DNA of 64,000 bases from JALHNI01 sp965229305 (lineage in GTDB: Bacteria; Acidobacteriota; Terriglobia; Bryobacterales; Bryobacteraceae), in NCBI GenBank assembly GCA_965229305.1, contig CBDDIZ010000038.1:248001-312000 (forward strand), written 5' to 3'. Below, one piece after another: positions 1 through 8,652 of this stretch. Under the pieces are notes generated by a model. It searched no databases. It had not been told where the DNA came from and saw only the letters and a list, made by a program, of their open reading frames with translations. A program made the position numbers and the translations under genes. Every line of letters begins with the position of its first letter. The stretch's first letter is position 1.

Positions 1-1931
1 AGAGGCTCCGGGCTGACGCGCTGAATTTCAGGATCCACCCGCCAGATGGCTTGTTCGACGGCGGAACGCAAGGACTCGGCGGGAAGCGGCGTGCGCAGGA
101 AGTACTGGAAGCCTTCGAGGGCGATCTGATTCGAGCTGACGATGATCTGCGGCTCGGTGTCGAGCGCCAAGTCACGATTGAGCGTATCGCCGATGAGGCC
201 GATGATCTGGTGAGTTTCGTAGGGCGTCATGGCAAAGCCGTTGTAGAAGCTGACGCGGAGACGATGGCCGAGGGGGTCGGCGCCGAGATAGCGCTCGGCG
301 AAGGCGCGATTGACGAGGGCAACGCGCGGGGCGCCCCAACGGTCGGCAGGCGTGAAGCCGCGGCCACGCTGCAGGGGAATGCCAAGGAGAGGCAGGAGTT
401 CGGGACTCGCGGCGCTGAAGCGAGCCTGGCGCTGTTCGTCGCGAGGAACGTTCTCATCGTCGATCAGGAAGCGGGTGCGGGCGTGGCTGATCGGCAGCGA
501 GATGCCGCCGCCGGCGGCGTTGACGCCGGGAATGCGTGAGAGCTCCGCGATGGCGCGGCGGTGAAAGTCGATCAGGCGCTCGTCGGTGTTGTACTTGGCT
601 TCGGGGACGCCGATGCCGGCGACGACGATCTGCTCGGTGCGGAAGCCACGGTCCGCCGCAAAGAGGGCTTGGACGTTGCGGGCGATCAGGATGCCGGTGT
701 AAGCGAGCGCGCCGGAGAGAGTGAGTTGGGCGATGGCCAGGGCCAGACGAACACGATAGGAGTGGCGACCGGCGCCGGTGCGGGCGCCCAGCGCGGCGGC
801 GCGAACAGTGACCAGCGGAAGCGCGGCGCTCAAGACGGCGGCAGTCAAAGCGACGGCGAGCAGGGCCAGAGCGCTTACCCAGTTCAGATGCGCGGGCTGC
901 CAGAGCTCGAAGCGAGCAAGTTCAGAGCCGAGAAACGGCGTGGTGTGCAGCAACGCGAGGAGGAAGACGGTGCCGAGCGCGCCAGCAAGAGCGGCGGCGA
1001 GCCCGAGCACCAGGGCTTGAGCGGCCTGATCTTTCCACAGGCGTACACGCTCTGCGCCCAGGGCGAGTTGGATGGCGGCGTGACGTTGCTGCTTGAGCCA
1101 TTGCGCGAGCCAGATGCCACCGGCGTTGGCCATGGCGACGAGCAGCAGAACGACGACAGCGGCGAAGAGCCAGTTGAGCAAACGGAGACGGTCGCCGAGC
1201 AGGAGGCCGGTGAGGTTGTGGGGAGAGACGATGAGGCCATCGGTGAAGCGGGGCTTGAGCTCTTCGGCGTAGCGGGCGGCGCCCGAGTCCGGAGTGAGAC
1301 GAGCGATGACGTGGAGCGAACGGGCCTGGCGCATCTCGTTGGGGAGCGGCAGATAGACGTCGGCGGTTGGCCCGCGGTGGGGGAATTCAAATTGGGGCGG
1401 GAGAACGCCGGCGACGCGATAGGCGACGGCGTTGATCCAGACAAGGCGGCCGGCGACTTGCGGGTCGCCGCCAAGGAGGCGTTGCCAAGTGCGATAGGTG
1501 AGCCAGACCGCTTGCTGATTGCCGTGCTGTTCGTGGCGGCGGCTGAGCGATTCGCCGAGATACGGTTCGGTGCCGAGGACGGCGAAGAACTCGCCGGTGA
1601 CCTGCTGCGAGAGGACAACTTCGACGTGCCCGTGCGGCTCGGTCTGCAGGCCCCAGGTGCGGGGCAGAAAGCCAGCGACGGTTTCGACAGAGTTGGTGCG
1701 GAGGCGCTCAAGATCGTCCCAACTGAGGGCGGAGGGTTGGCCTTGCTTTTGGGCTTCGAGGGCGACCAGACGATCCGGTTCGGGGAATGGCAGGCGGCGC
1801 GGGAGGAGTGGCTCGGCGATGGCGAGCCAAGTGCCGGCTACGGCGAGAGCGGAGCCGAGTACGGCTACAAAGGCGGCCGAGGTCGGCCAGTCGCGCAGGC
1901 GTTGGCGCGCAGCGAAGGAGAGCAAACGCAT
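1..1931 (-). CDS. MacB/FtsX-type permease (ADOP family), C-terminus outside window
   Basis: This frame is open from ATG at 1931 to the window edge, giving 643 residues of an unfinished protein. A TM helix lies at about residues 17-38, followed by a periplasmic MacB_PCD-like domain to about 245. TM helices follow near 253-277, 303-328 and 351-375 (the FtsX-like block, with the RHAAIQLALGAE turn typical of the family), then one near 395-417 and a second periplasmic domain. This duplicated layout is that of the acidobacterial orphan permeases, which have no ATPase partner beside them; substrate unknown. The start is supported by GGAAGGA immediately upstream, although the spacing is very tight. 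The final FtsX block must lie to the left of the window. Long open frames on the opposite strand here are composition shadows. Confidence 0.85.
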   Translation of the reverse strand, partial: MRLLSFAARQRLRDWPTSAAFVAVLGSALAVAGTWLAIAEPLLPRRLPFPEPDRLVALEAQKQGQPSALSWDDLERLRTNSVETVAGFLPRTWGLQTEPHGHVEVVLSQQVTGEFFAVLGTEPYLGESLSRRHEQHGNQQAVWLTYRTWQRLLGGDPQVAGRLVWINAVAYRVAGVLPPQFEFPHRGPTADVYLPLPNEMRQARSLHVIARLTPDSGAARYAEELKPRFTDGLIVSPHNLTGLLLGDRLRLLNWLFAAVVVLLLVAMANAGGIWLAQWLKQQRHAAIQLALGAERVRLWKDQAAQALVLGLAAALAGALGTVFLLALLHTTPFLGSELARFELWQPAHLNWVSALALLAVALTAAVLSAALPLVTVRAAALGARTGAGRHSYRVRLALAIAQLTLSGALAYTGILIARNVQALFAADRGFRTEQIVVAGIGVPEAKYNTDERLIDFHRRAIAELSRIPGVNAAGGGISLPISHARTRFLIDDENVPRDEQRQARFSAASPELLPLLGIPLQRGRGFTPADRWGAPRVALVNRAFAERYLGADPLGHRLRVSFYNGFAMTPYETHQIIGLIGDTLNRDLALDTEPQIIVSSNQIALEGFQYFLRTPLPAESLRSAVEQAIWRVDPEIQRVSPEP

Positions 1932-2011
1932 TCCTTCCAGCGTAGCGGTAAATCTGATACGATCCGTTCGCGGCCGCCCTGTTATTCGCGGCCCGCAAGG
2001 GAGCATGCGCC

Positions 2012-2254
2012 ATGATGCACATACTGTTTCAGTTGCTGGTGGGTTTGGTGGTGGGGGTGGTCGCGAAGCTGTTGATGCCGGGACACGATCCAGGAGGGAT
2101 CATTGTGACGGCGCTGATTGGGATGGCCGGGGCCTGGGTGGGCGGCTGGCTGGGACAACTGATGGGCTGGTATAAGGCGGGGCATCCCGCCGGCTTCCTG
2201 ATGTCGGTCGCCGGCGCGATGCTGCTGTTGTTCGGTTTCCGGATGGTGAGCTAG
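2012..2254 (+). CDS. GlsB/YeaQ/YmgE-type small membrane protein
   Basis: An 80-residue, very hydrophobic, glycine-rich protein with three membrane segments (about 4-20, 27-48 and 59-77). Size and the pattern of glycines (GLVVGVVAKLLMPG near the start, GMAGAWVGGWLG in the middle) match the transglycosylase-associated/YeaQ-YmgE family, which is linked in other bacteria to envelope stress. It is transcribed away from the permease, with about 80 bp between the starts, and its end overlaps the convergent oxidoreductase gene by 4 bp. Role here is not established. Confidence 0.8.
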   Translation: MMHILFQLLVGLVVGVVAKLLMPGHDPGGIIVTALIGMAGAWVGGWLGQLMGWYKAGHPAGFLMSVAGAMLLLFGFRMVS

Positions 2255-5200
2255 AGACGCGCGCCGCTGGAGGCGGCGAGTTCGCTAAGGCAGTGGGACA
2301 TCCACCGCTTGGTGAGCTTCTCCTGCACCGTGTTCTGCGAAAGGCGCGTGCGGAGGTTGCTCCAATCGACATGGTCGAGGTTCTGGTCCTGGTTGAAGCA
2401 GGAGAACACGACCGTCTCTTCGCCGGTTTCGGGGTTGCGGTGCGTCTGCAGGCACTGGCCGCAGATCTCCTTCATCATGCATTGCATGGGCGAGTTGATG
2501 CTGCCCACGGCGTGATGATGCGGCTTGAGATAGGGGGCAAGGACGCCGTGGCGGGCGCGCGCGACGGCGGCCATCATGCCGTCCGAGCCGATGGCGATGA
2601 CGCGATCGACTTGCGAGAGCGAGAGGTGCGATTCGCCGAGCTTGCCGCTGCCGAAAGCGGCCATGGCTTCGACGATGTTGCCGACGAAGGCCTTGTCCTG
2701 GGGACGCGTGGGCGTCATGCCAGGGGCTTCGTCGCAGCACCAAACGATGACGTCGGCGGCGCGTTCGATTTCGTCGACCTTGTAGCGGTCGATGATCTTC
2801 TTGTAGCCGGCGAAGTAGATGGTCTTGGAGCCGGCGGCGCGGAGTTGCTGGCCGATGGAGAACAGCACGGCGTTGCCCAAGCCGCCGCCCACCAGGAGGG
2901 CGACTTCGTCCTGGCCGGTTTCGGTGGGCATGCCGGTGGGGCCCATCAGGATGACGGGTTCGCCGGGCTTGAGCCAGGCGCAGAGGTCCGAGGAGCCGCC
3001 CATCTCGAGGACGATGGTGGAGAGCAGGCCGTGGTCACGGTCGACCGAAGCGCCGGTGAGCGCGAGGCCTTCCATGGCGAGGACCGTATCTTTGACGCGC
3101 GTGGCGCCGGTTTCGAAGTTCTGCAGGCGATAGAACTGGCCGGGCTCAAAGGAGCGCGCGGCGAGCGGGGCCTTCACCACGACTTCGACGATGGTGGGCG
3201 TCAGCCGGTGCACGGCGTGGACGAAAGCGCGCAGTTCGAAGTTCATCGTCTGGATGAGTTCCTGCGGCGTGGGTCCAACGGGAGCGTGGCTCGCGAGCAG
3301 GCGGGAAACGACCGGGTAGCCTTGCTTGGCGCTGGCCATGGCCTTGACGACGTTGCCGTTGTAGGACGGGTGGAGGTCGCCGAAGAAGCTGATGCCGCGG
3401 CCATCGGGGCGGATGGACATCAGAACATGGGAGGCGCTGGGCTTGGCGAGGCGTTCCGGCTTGACGGGCCGGCCGTCTTCATCGACGCTCTGGAACCAGC
3501 GGCCATCGAGGAAGACGTTGTTCGAGTCTTCGCGGGCGAGCACAGTGTTGGGCTGGGTGCCGGCGGCGACCAGGATGGTGCGCGCGGGCAACTGGACGGG
3601 GCGCCCTTCGGCGGCGAGCTTGCCGGTTTCCGGGTCGAAGGGATGGTGCGTCATGTGGAGCACCTTCGCGGCCCCATAGGCGTCGGTTTCGACTTCACGG
3701 GGCGTAAGGCACTCGGCGAAGTGGATGCCTTCTTCCAGCGCCTTTGACACCTCCTCGTGGTTGAGGGTGTAGCTGGGCGCGTCGACCATGCGGCGACGAT
3801 ACGCGAGGGTCACGCCGCCCCACGACTGCAGGAGCGAGATGAACTCGGGCTGGCGGCCTTCACGAGCAGCCTTCTCGCGTTCGGCGCGAATGGCGCGGCC
3901 GTGGGCGAGGAACTCTTCGGCAATTTCTTTCTCGGCCGGGCTCCAAGCGGGAGCTTCGACGCCATCGCGTTCGAGCGCTTCGTGGCGGAGGAGGAACTTC
4001 TCCACCTGAACGACGTAGTAGGCGAGCGATTCGGTGGCCGTGTCGATGGCGGTGAGGCCGCCGCCGATGACGACCACGGGCAGGCGGACCTGCAGATTGG
4101 CGACGGAGGTTTCTTTGCCTGCGCCAGTGAGTTGCAGGGCCATGAGGAAGTCCGAGGCCTGACGCACGCCGTTGACGAGGCCGTTCTTCATCGGCACGAC
4201 GGTGGGACGGCCGGCGCCGGCACACAGCGCAATGTGATCGAAGCCGGAGGCGAACGCGCTATCGACGGTGAGGGTGCCGCCGAAGCGGACGCCGCCGAAC
4301 ATAGCGAACTGCGAGCGGCGTTCGAGCAAAAGGCGAATGACTTTGAGGAAGTTCTTGTTCCAGCGGACGGTGATGCCGTATTCGGCGACGCCACCGAAGC
4401 CGGCGTTGACGCGGTCGTGAAGCGAGTCGTAGAGCTCGTTGATGTCGCGGATGGGCCGGAAGGGATGGCGAGCGCCTTCGGCGGTGACGCCGGAGACGTC
4501 AGCGGCGAGGGGCTCGATCTTGAGGCCGTCGACGGCGACGACGGTGTGGCCGTCGTTCATGAGGTGGTGCGAGAGAGTGTAGCCAGCGGGACCGAGGCCA
4601 ACGACGAGGACCTTGCGACCGGAGTCCGGCGCGGGCACGGGGCGGGAGAGGTTGAGCGGATTCCAGCGCGTGAGCAGGCTGTAGATTTCGAAGCCCCAGG
4701 GGAGGTCCAAAACATCTTTGAGCGTGCGCGTTTCAATCTGCGGAATGTCGACGGGCTCCTGCTTCTGGTAGATGCAGGCCTTCATGCAGTCATTGCAAAT
4801 GCGGTGGCCAGTGCCGGCGCAGGTGGGGTTGTCGACCGTGACGATCGCGAGGCCGCCGATGGAGTAGCCGTTCTGCTTGGTGAGGTTGAGCTCGGAGATC
4901 TTTTCGTCGAGCGGGCAACCTGCCAGCAGGACATTGAAGGGCGAACTTTTGAAGTTGCCGTCCTTATCCTTGAGGCCGGTGGAGCAGCTGTCTTTGCCCT
5001 GGTTGTGGCACTTGATGCAGTAGTTGGCTTGGTCCAGGGCGCCGGCGAGGTTGGCGCCGGGGTCGGTGAGATGGAAGCCTTCGCGATGCCGCCATTCGTG
5101 CTTGGGGAAGGCCATGCGTTCGACGCCGTCGATGACGACGGTCTGGACGGGGACGAGATGGTTGGGATCGAGTTTGTGGGGGACTTTGAAGAGGACACCG

Positions 5201-5754
5201 CCGCAGTGCTTCTCGCGGCCGGCGGGAGTGAGACAAGCCCAGGCGGCATATTTCGCGGCGAGTTCGATCTGCGGCTTATGGTCGTCTTCAGCTTCGAGCC
5301 AGCGGGAGACGTAGTGTTCGAAGTTCGCCTCGGTGAGAGGGTCGTTGAAGAGGGCTTCGAGCTCGTCGTGAAGGACGTGGCCGTTGATGGCCATGGCCTT
5401 TTCGGGCGTCATGCCGCTGACGGCTTTCTTGGTGATGAACTTGCGTTTAAAAGCGTTGAACGGAGCCAGGGCGTGGTGTTTGGCCTGGAGGTCCTTCACT
5501 TGGGCCTCGATGTGGAAGAGCTGACCGATGAAGTCCTCGACGTGAGGGGCCAAGTCGACGAGGAACTCGCCGTTCTTTTTGCGATCGAAGCCGCCGGCAG
5601 CGCGGCCTTCCATCAGGGTGTTGAAGAGGGCGACGTCGGCCGCCTTCAGGTGTTCGAGAAAGAGCGAGTCCAACCGGACGAGCGCGTCACGGTTGTAAAG
5701 GTCGTGAAAGTGGAAACCAAAGGCCAGTTGAAGGGATTCAGCGCAGGTAGACAT
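2251..5754 (-). CDS. Three-part FAD/Fe-S oxidoreductase (DPD-II-like + GltD-like + PyrK-like)
   Basis: A 1167-residue soluble protein. Residues 1-240 have no clear assignment. Residues 246-328 carry a cysteine-rich region (CIKCH, DSC, AGCP, TCAGTGHRICNDCMKAC) resembling the Fe-S domain of dihydropyrimidine dehydrogenase and the GltD family. An FAD Rossmann motif (VVGLGPAGYTLS) starts near 384 and a second dinucleotide motif (VVIGGGLTAIDTATE) near 560. The last 300 residues resemble the dihydroorotate dehydrogenase electron-transfer subunit PyrK: a ferredoxin-reductase-type FAD site (PGQFYRLQNFE), an NAD site (LLVGGGLGNAV) and a closing cysteine cluster (QCMMKEICGQCLQ, then FSCFNQDQ). It probably moves electrons between NAD(P)H and an unknown partner. 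No pyrD or gltB lies nearby. Start ATG 5754 lacks a strong ribosome site. Confidence 0.8.
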   Translation of the reverse strand: MSTCAESLQLAFGFHFHDLYNRDALVRLDSLFLEHLKAADVALFNTLMEGRAAGGFDRKKNGEFLVDLAPHVEDFIGQLFHIEAQVKDLQAKHHALAPFNAFKRKFITKKAVSGMTPEKAMAINGHVLHDELEALFNDPLTEANFEHYVSRWLEAEDDHKPQIELAAKYAAWACLTPAGREKHCGGVLFKVPHKLDPNHLVPVQTVVIDGVERMAFPKHEWRHREGFHLTDPGANLAGALDQANYCIKCHNQGKDSCSTGLKDKDGNFKSSPFNVLLAGCPLDEKISELNLTKQNGYSIGGLAIVTVDNPTCAGTGHRICNDCMKACIYQKQEPVDIPQIETRTLKDVLDLPWGFEIYSLLTRWNPLNLSRPVPAPDSGRKVLVVGLGPAGYTLSHHLMNDGHTVVAVDGLKIEPLAADVSGVTAEGARHPFRPIRDINELYDSLHDRVNAGFGGVAEYGITVRWNKNFLKVIRLLLERRSQFAMFGGVRFGGTLTVDSAFASGFDHIALCAGAGRPTVVPMKNGLVNGVRQASDFLMALQLTGAGKETSVANLQVRLPVVVIGGGLTAIDTATESLAYYVVQVEKFLLRHEALERDGVEAPAWSPAEKEIAEEFLAHGRAIRAEREKAAREGRQPEFISLLQSWGGVTLAYRRRMVDAPSYTLNHEEVSKALEEGIHFAECLTPREVETDAYGAAKVLHMTHHPFDPETGKLAAEGRPVQLPARTILVAAGTQPNTVLAREDSNNVFLDGRWFQSVDEDGRPVKPERLAKPSASHVLMSIRPDGRGISFFGDLHPSYNGNVVKAMASAKQGYPVVSRLLASHAPVGPTPQELIQTMNFELRAFVHAVHRLTPTIVEVVVKAPLAARSFEPGQFYRLQNFETGATRVKDTVLAMEGLALTGASVDRDHGLLSTIVLEMGGSSDLCAWLKPGEPVILMGPTGMPTETGQDEVALLVGGGLGNAVLFSIGQQLRAAGSKTIYFAGYKKIIDRYKVDEIERAADVIVWCCDEAPGMTPTRPQDKAFVGNIVEAMAAFGSGKLGESHLSLSQVDRVIAIGSDGMMAAVARARHGVLAPYLKPHHHAVGSINSPMQCMMKEICGQCLQTHRNPETGEETVVFSCFNQDQNLDHVDWSNLRTRLSQNTVQEKLTKRWMSHCLSELAASSGARL

Positions 5755-5951
5755 TTCTAGTAGTTCGAACGCACGCAGTTCGGGCTTGGAGCACAGGCGT
5801 GTATGTATTCAGTGTAAGCGATTCGGGTGGAAGCTTGGCGGTTGGGCGGAGGAGAGGCGAGGGCAAAGACGAGGCGAATGCCGAGCTACAAGGTCGAGTG
5901 GGTGAGGTGAATTAACGCTTCAATTCGGAGGAGCAGGCGTAGAGTGGGGCC

Positions 5952-6713
5952 ATGCGTATCCTACTGACCCTGCTGGTCCCCTTGGTGCTGTTGGCCCAAG
6001 GGGAGGGCGATCCGAACCGGTGCAAGGACGTTCCGTCGCACCTGTTTCTGAAGTCCGCGTTGACGGCGATCGTGAATCAGGGAACAAACGGTGGTTTGGG
6101 TTTTCAGATGTGGGCGACGGTGGTGAACCGCGATGGCGAGGTGTGCGCGGTGGCGTTTAGCGGTAAGGACCGCGGCGCACAGTGGCCGGGCAGCCGCGTA
6201 ATTTCGGCGCAAAAGGCGAACACGGCGAATGCTTTCAGCGTGCCCGGCTTTGCGCTGTCGTCGGCGAATCTGCACGCGGCGACGCAAAACGGCGGGACGT
6301 TGTACGGCCTGGCGACGAGCAATCCGGTTTCGCCGCAGGCGGCCTATGGCGGCGAGGCCCAATACTACGGCCTGGTGAATGATCCGATGGTGGGGCAGAA
6401 GGTGGGCGGCATCAATGTGTTCGGGGGCGGGTTGGCGCTTTACCGGTCTGATGGGACGCTGGTGGGCGGGATTGGGGTTTCGGGCGACACGGCGTGCACG
6501 GACCATATCATTGCGTGGCGGGTGCGGGACCGGTTGAACTACGACTATGTGCCGGCGGGTCCGGCGGGCGCCGGCAAGGACAACATCATTCACGATTTGA
6601 ATGGGACGGGGGCAAGCCCGAGCGGGTTTGGTCATCCGGTGTGCGACCCGGGCGCGGCGGGGATCGCGACGAATCTGCCGTCGACGAATCCGGTGGGCGT
6701 GGTGACGAACTAG
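5952..6713 (+). CDS. Secreted HbpS/GlcG-like (DUF336) protein
   Basis: A 253-residue protein with a signal peptide (residues 1-16, cleavage near LLAQ-GEG). The body matches the heme-binding HbpS/GlcG fold: SALTAIVNQ helix, the FQMWATVVNRDGEVCAVAFSG strand pair, an ISAQKANTANAFS helix, GGINVFGGGLALY, and GGIGVSGDTACTDHIIAWRVR near the end. Family members bind heme or small ligands, or are of unknown role. It stands alone, with 197 bp of unassigned sequence upstream (5755-5951) and about 45 bp before the next gene. Ligand is not predictable from sequence. Confidence 0.8.
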   Translation: MRILLTLLVPLVLLAQGEGDPNRCKDVPSHLFLKSALTAIVNQGTNGGLGFQMWATVVNRDGEVCAVAFSGKDRGAQWPGSRVISAQKANTANAFSVPGFALSSANLHAATQNGGTLYGLATSNPVSPQAAYGGEAQYYGLVNDPMVGQKVGGINVFGGGLALYRSDGTLVGGIGVSGDTACTDHIIAWRVRDRLNYDYVPAGPAGAGKDNIIHDLNGTGASPSGFGHPVCDPGAAGIATNLPSTNPVGVVTN

Positions 6714-6760
6714 TGAGGCTGGCGGGTTGACGTGATATCGTCAACCCGAAGGAGCCTTCA

Positions 6761-7624
6761 TTGAAGCTGTTGCGCTTTCAGTCCGGCGGGGAGATTCACG
6801 CCGGCGTGGTTACCGCCGCGGGCATCGCGCCCGTCACCGAGATCAACGCCAAACATGGCACGAGCGTGCCCAATGACCTGCTCGCCATGATTCAGGCCGG
6901 CACGGCGCATCAGTTGAACGCGGAGGGCGTGGCGACGCTGCCGTTTACGGAAGTGACGCCGCTGCTTCCCTACCCCGTGCCGCCGAAGATCTGGTGCATC
7001 GGGCTGAACTACAAGACGCACGCGGTCGACATCAACGCCGTGCAGCCGGACGAGCCGGGCAGCTTCATGAAGCCCGCGGCTTGCCTGTTCGAGCCGGGAG
7101 GCGAGATTGAGTTGCCGCCGCTCGAGGTGTCGAACGAAGTGGATGCGGAAGGCGAGTTGGCGGTGATCATCGGGCGCGACTGCCGCTATCTCGAAACGGG
7201 CGACGTGGAGGGCGTGATCTTCGGCTACACGACGACGCTCGATCTGACGGCGCTCGATGTGTTGCGGAAGAATCCGCGGTATCTGACGCGGGCCAAGAGC
7301 TTCGATACGTTCTTCAGCTTCGGGCCGGTGATCGTCACGCGCGACGAGATTCGGGACGTGGACGCGCTGGTGGTGAATACGGAGCATAACGGCAGCGTCT
7401 TTTCGAGCGACGTGGTGGCGAACATGCATACGCGGCCTTATGAACTGGTGCGGTTCCACAGCGATTACATGACGCTGCATCCGGGTGACCTGATCTCGAC
7501 GGGCTGTCCGAAGGGCGCGCGGATTCAGCCGGGCGACCGCGTGGCGGGGCGCATCGACGGCGTGGGAACGATCACCGCCACGGTGGCGCCAAAACGTCGC
7601 GAGCGGCGCACATGGTTGGGGTAA
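6761..7624 (+). CDS. Fumarylacetoacetate hydrolase family protein
   Basis: A 287-residue protein starting at TTG 6761, with an AAGGAGCC ribosome site just upstream. The FAH fold is clear: KIWCIGLNYKTHA near residue 75, the metal-binding acidic residues in EVDAEGELAVIIGRD (about 127-141), FGYTTTLDLTALD, and the closing HPGDLISTGCPKG. Members hydrolyse or hydrate C-C bonds of beta-diketo acids in aromatic or sugar-acid breakdown. The substrate cannot be told and no pathway partner is adjacent. Residues 1-70 form the usual small N-terminal domain. Confidence 0.85.
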   Translation: MKLLRFQSGGEIHAGVVTAAGIAPVTEINAKHGTSVPNDLLAMIQAGTAHQLNAEGVATLPFTEVTPLLPYPVPPKIWCIGLNYKTHAVDINAVQPDEPGSFMKPAACLFEPGGEIELPPLEVSNEVDAEGELAVIIGRDCRYLETGDVEGVIFGYTTTLDLTALDVLRKNPRYLTRAKSFDTFFSFGPVIVTRDEIRDVDALVVNTEHNGSVFSSDVVANMHTRPYELVRFHSDYMTLHPGDLISTGCPKGARIQPGDRVAGRIDGVGTITATVAPKRRERRTWLG

Positions 7625-7644
7625 AGCGGTAGACTGGTGAGTAG

Positions 7645-7968
7645 ATGAAGCGCTTTATCTTTTGGGATTATCCCCGTGCGAGTTTTCCCTACGACATCAT
7701 GGTGGCGCTGATTCTGGCATTCATTTTTCTCGCCCCCGCCGAGATCTTCGGCGATCGCCCGAAGGCGAGTTCGGTGGCGAAGCTTTCGAGCGACCTCTAC
7801 TTTATCGGCCCGCAGGAGATGAAGAACAAGCCCGACGCGGAGCGGCTGCAAGCGGCCACCGAACTGATCCGCAAGCGTTTTCGGGAAAACGTGACGGTGC
7901 TGAAAGTAGAGCCGCAGGTGGGCTCGGAATCCGAAGTCGAAGGATTCATCGCGTACACCAAGCGATAA
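7645..7968 (+). CDS. Small single-pass membrane protein, unknown function
   Basis: A 107-residue protein with one TM helix at about residues 18-34 (IMVALILAFIFLAPAEIF) followed by a soluble region of about 70 residues. The start MKRFIFWDYPRASFPYDIM resembles small proteins that accompany LolA-like genes in acidobacteria, and a LolA-like gene follows 20 bp downstream, so the two may act together at the envelope. No catalytic motif is visible. Confidence 0.65.
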   Translation: MKRFIFWDYPRASFPYDIMVALILAFIFLAPAEIFGDRPKASSVAKLSSDLYFIGPQEMKNKPDAERLQAATELIRKRFRENVTVLKVEPQVGSESEVEGFIAYTKR

Positions 7969-7988
7969 GCTGAGGCGTCTATCCGACT

Positions 7989-8648
7989 GTGAAGAATCTG
8001 CTTTTCATCTCGACGCTGGCCTGGGCAGGCCTGAGTCAAGGGGCTACTCTCGACTCCACTTTGGCTAAAATGAGCGCCAATTCACAAAGCTTTACGGGAA
8101 TGACGGCGACCTTGAAGCGGACGCAGCACACGGCCATCATCAACGATGACGCCAAAGAAGCCGGCAACATCTCGATGAAGCAGACCAAGGGCAAAGTGGC
8201 GGTGCTGATCGACTTCAAGGAGCCGGAACCGCGTTCGTTCTCCTACCGCGACAAGCGCGTGGAGATCTATCTGCCCAAGATCAATACGCTGCAGATCTAT
8301 GACACCGGCAAGTACGATACGGCGCTGACGCAGGGTCTGCTGATCGGCTTTGGCACGTCGAGCAAGGAACTCTCGGCCAACTACGACATCAAGTGGGTAG
8401 GCGATGAGAAGCTGGGCGCGCATCTGGAACTGACCCCGAAGCTGGCGTCGACGCGCGAGCACATCAAGCGGATCGAGATGTGGCTGGATAACGGCGATGG
8501 CTATCCGCGGCAGGTGAAGATTCATCAGCCGTCGAATGACTACATGCTGATTCAGTACAGCGAATTGCAGATCAATCCGAACCTGAGCGATGAGCAAGTG
8601 CGGGTGAAGGCTCCGAAGAACGCCAAGAAAGAGTACCCTCTCAAGTAG
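7989..8648 (+). CDS. LolA-like outer-membrane lipoprotein carrier
   Basis: A 219-residue periplasmic protein starting at GTG 7989, with a signal peptide (residues 1-18, cleavage near SQG-ATL). The incomplete beta-barrel of LolA/LolB folds is suggested by the strand series KVAVLIDFKEPEPRSFSYRDK, VEIYLPKINTLQIYD and HIKRIEMWLDN. Family members carry lipoproteins or related lipids across the periplasm. It ends 4 bp before the next start, so the three genes 7645-9705 probably form one unit. Confidence 0.75.
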   Translation: MKNLLFISTLAWAGLSQGATLDSTLAKMSANSQSFTGMTATLKRTQHTAIINDDAKEAGNISMKQTKGKVAVLIDFKEPEPRSFSYRDKRVEIYLPKINTLQIYDTGKYDTALTQGLLIGFGTSSKELSANYDIKWVGDEKLGAHLELTPKLASTREHIKRIEMWLDNGDGYPRQVKIHQPSNDYMLIQYSELQINPNLSDEQVRVKAPKNAKKEYPLK

Positions 8649-8652
8649 CGGA

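Noticed and set aside
3757..5760. 667-codon open frame on the plus strand opposite the flavoprotein gene, and similar long frames at 561-2015, 2293-3747 and 24957-26681
   Set aside because: They are the low-stop antisense frames expected in GC-rich DNA; their translations are rich in repeated Gly/Ala/Glu/Val without any domain, while the opposite strand encodes recognisable proteins.
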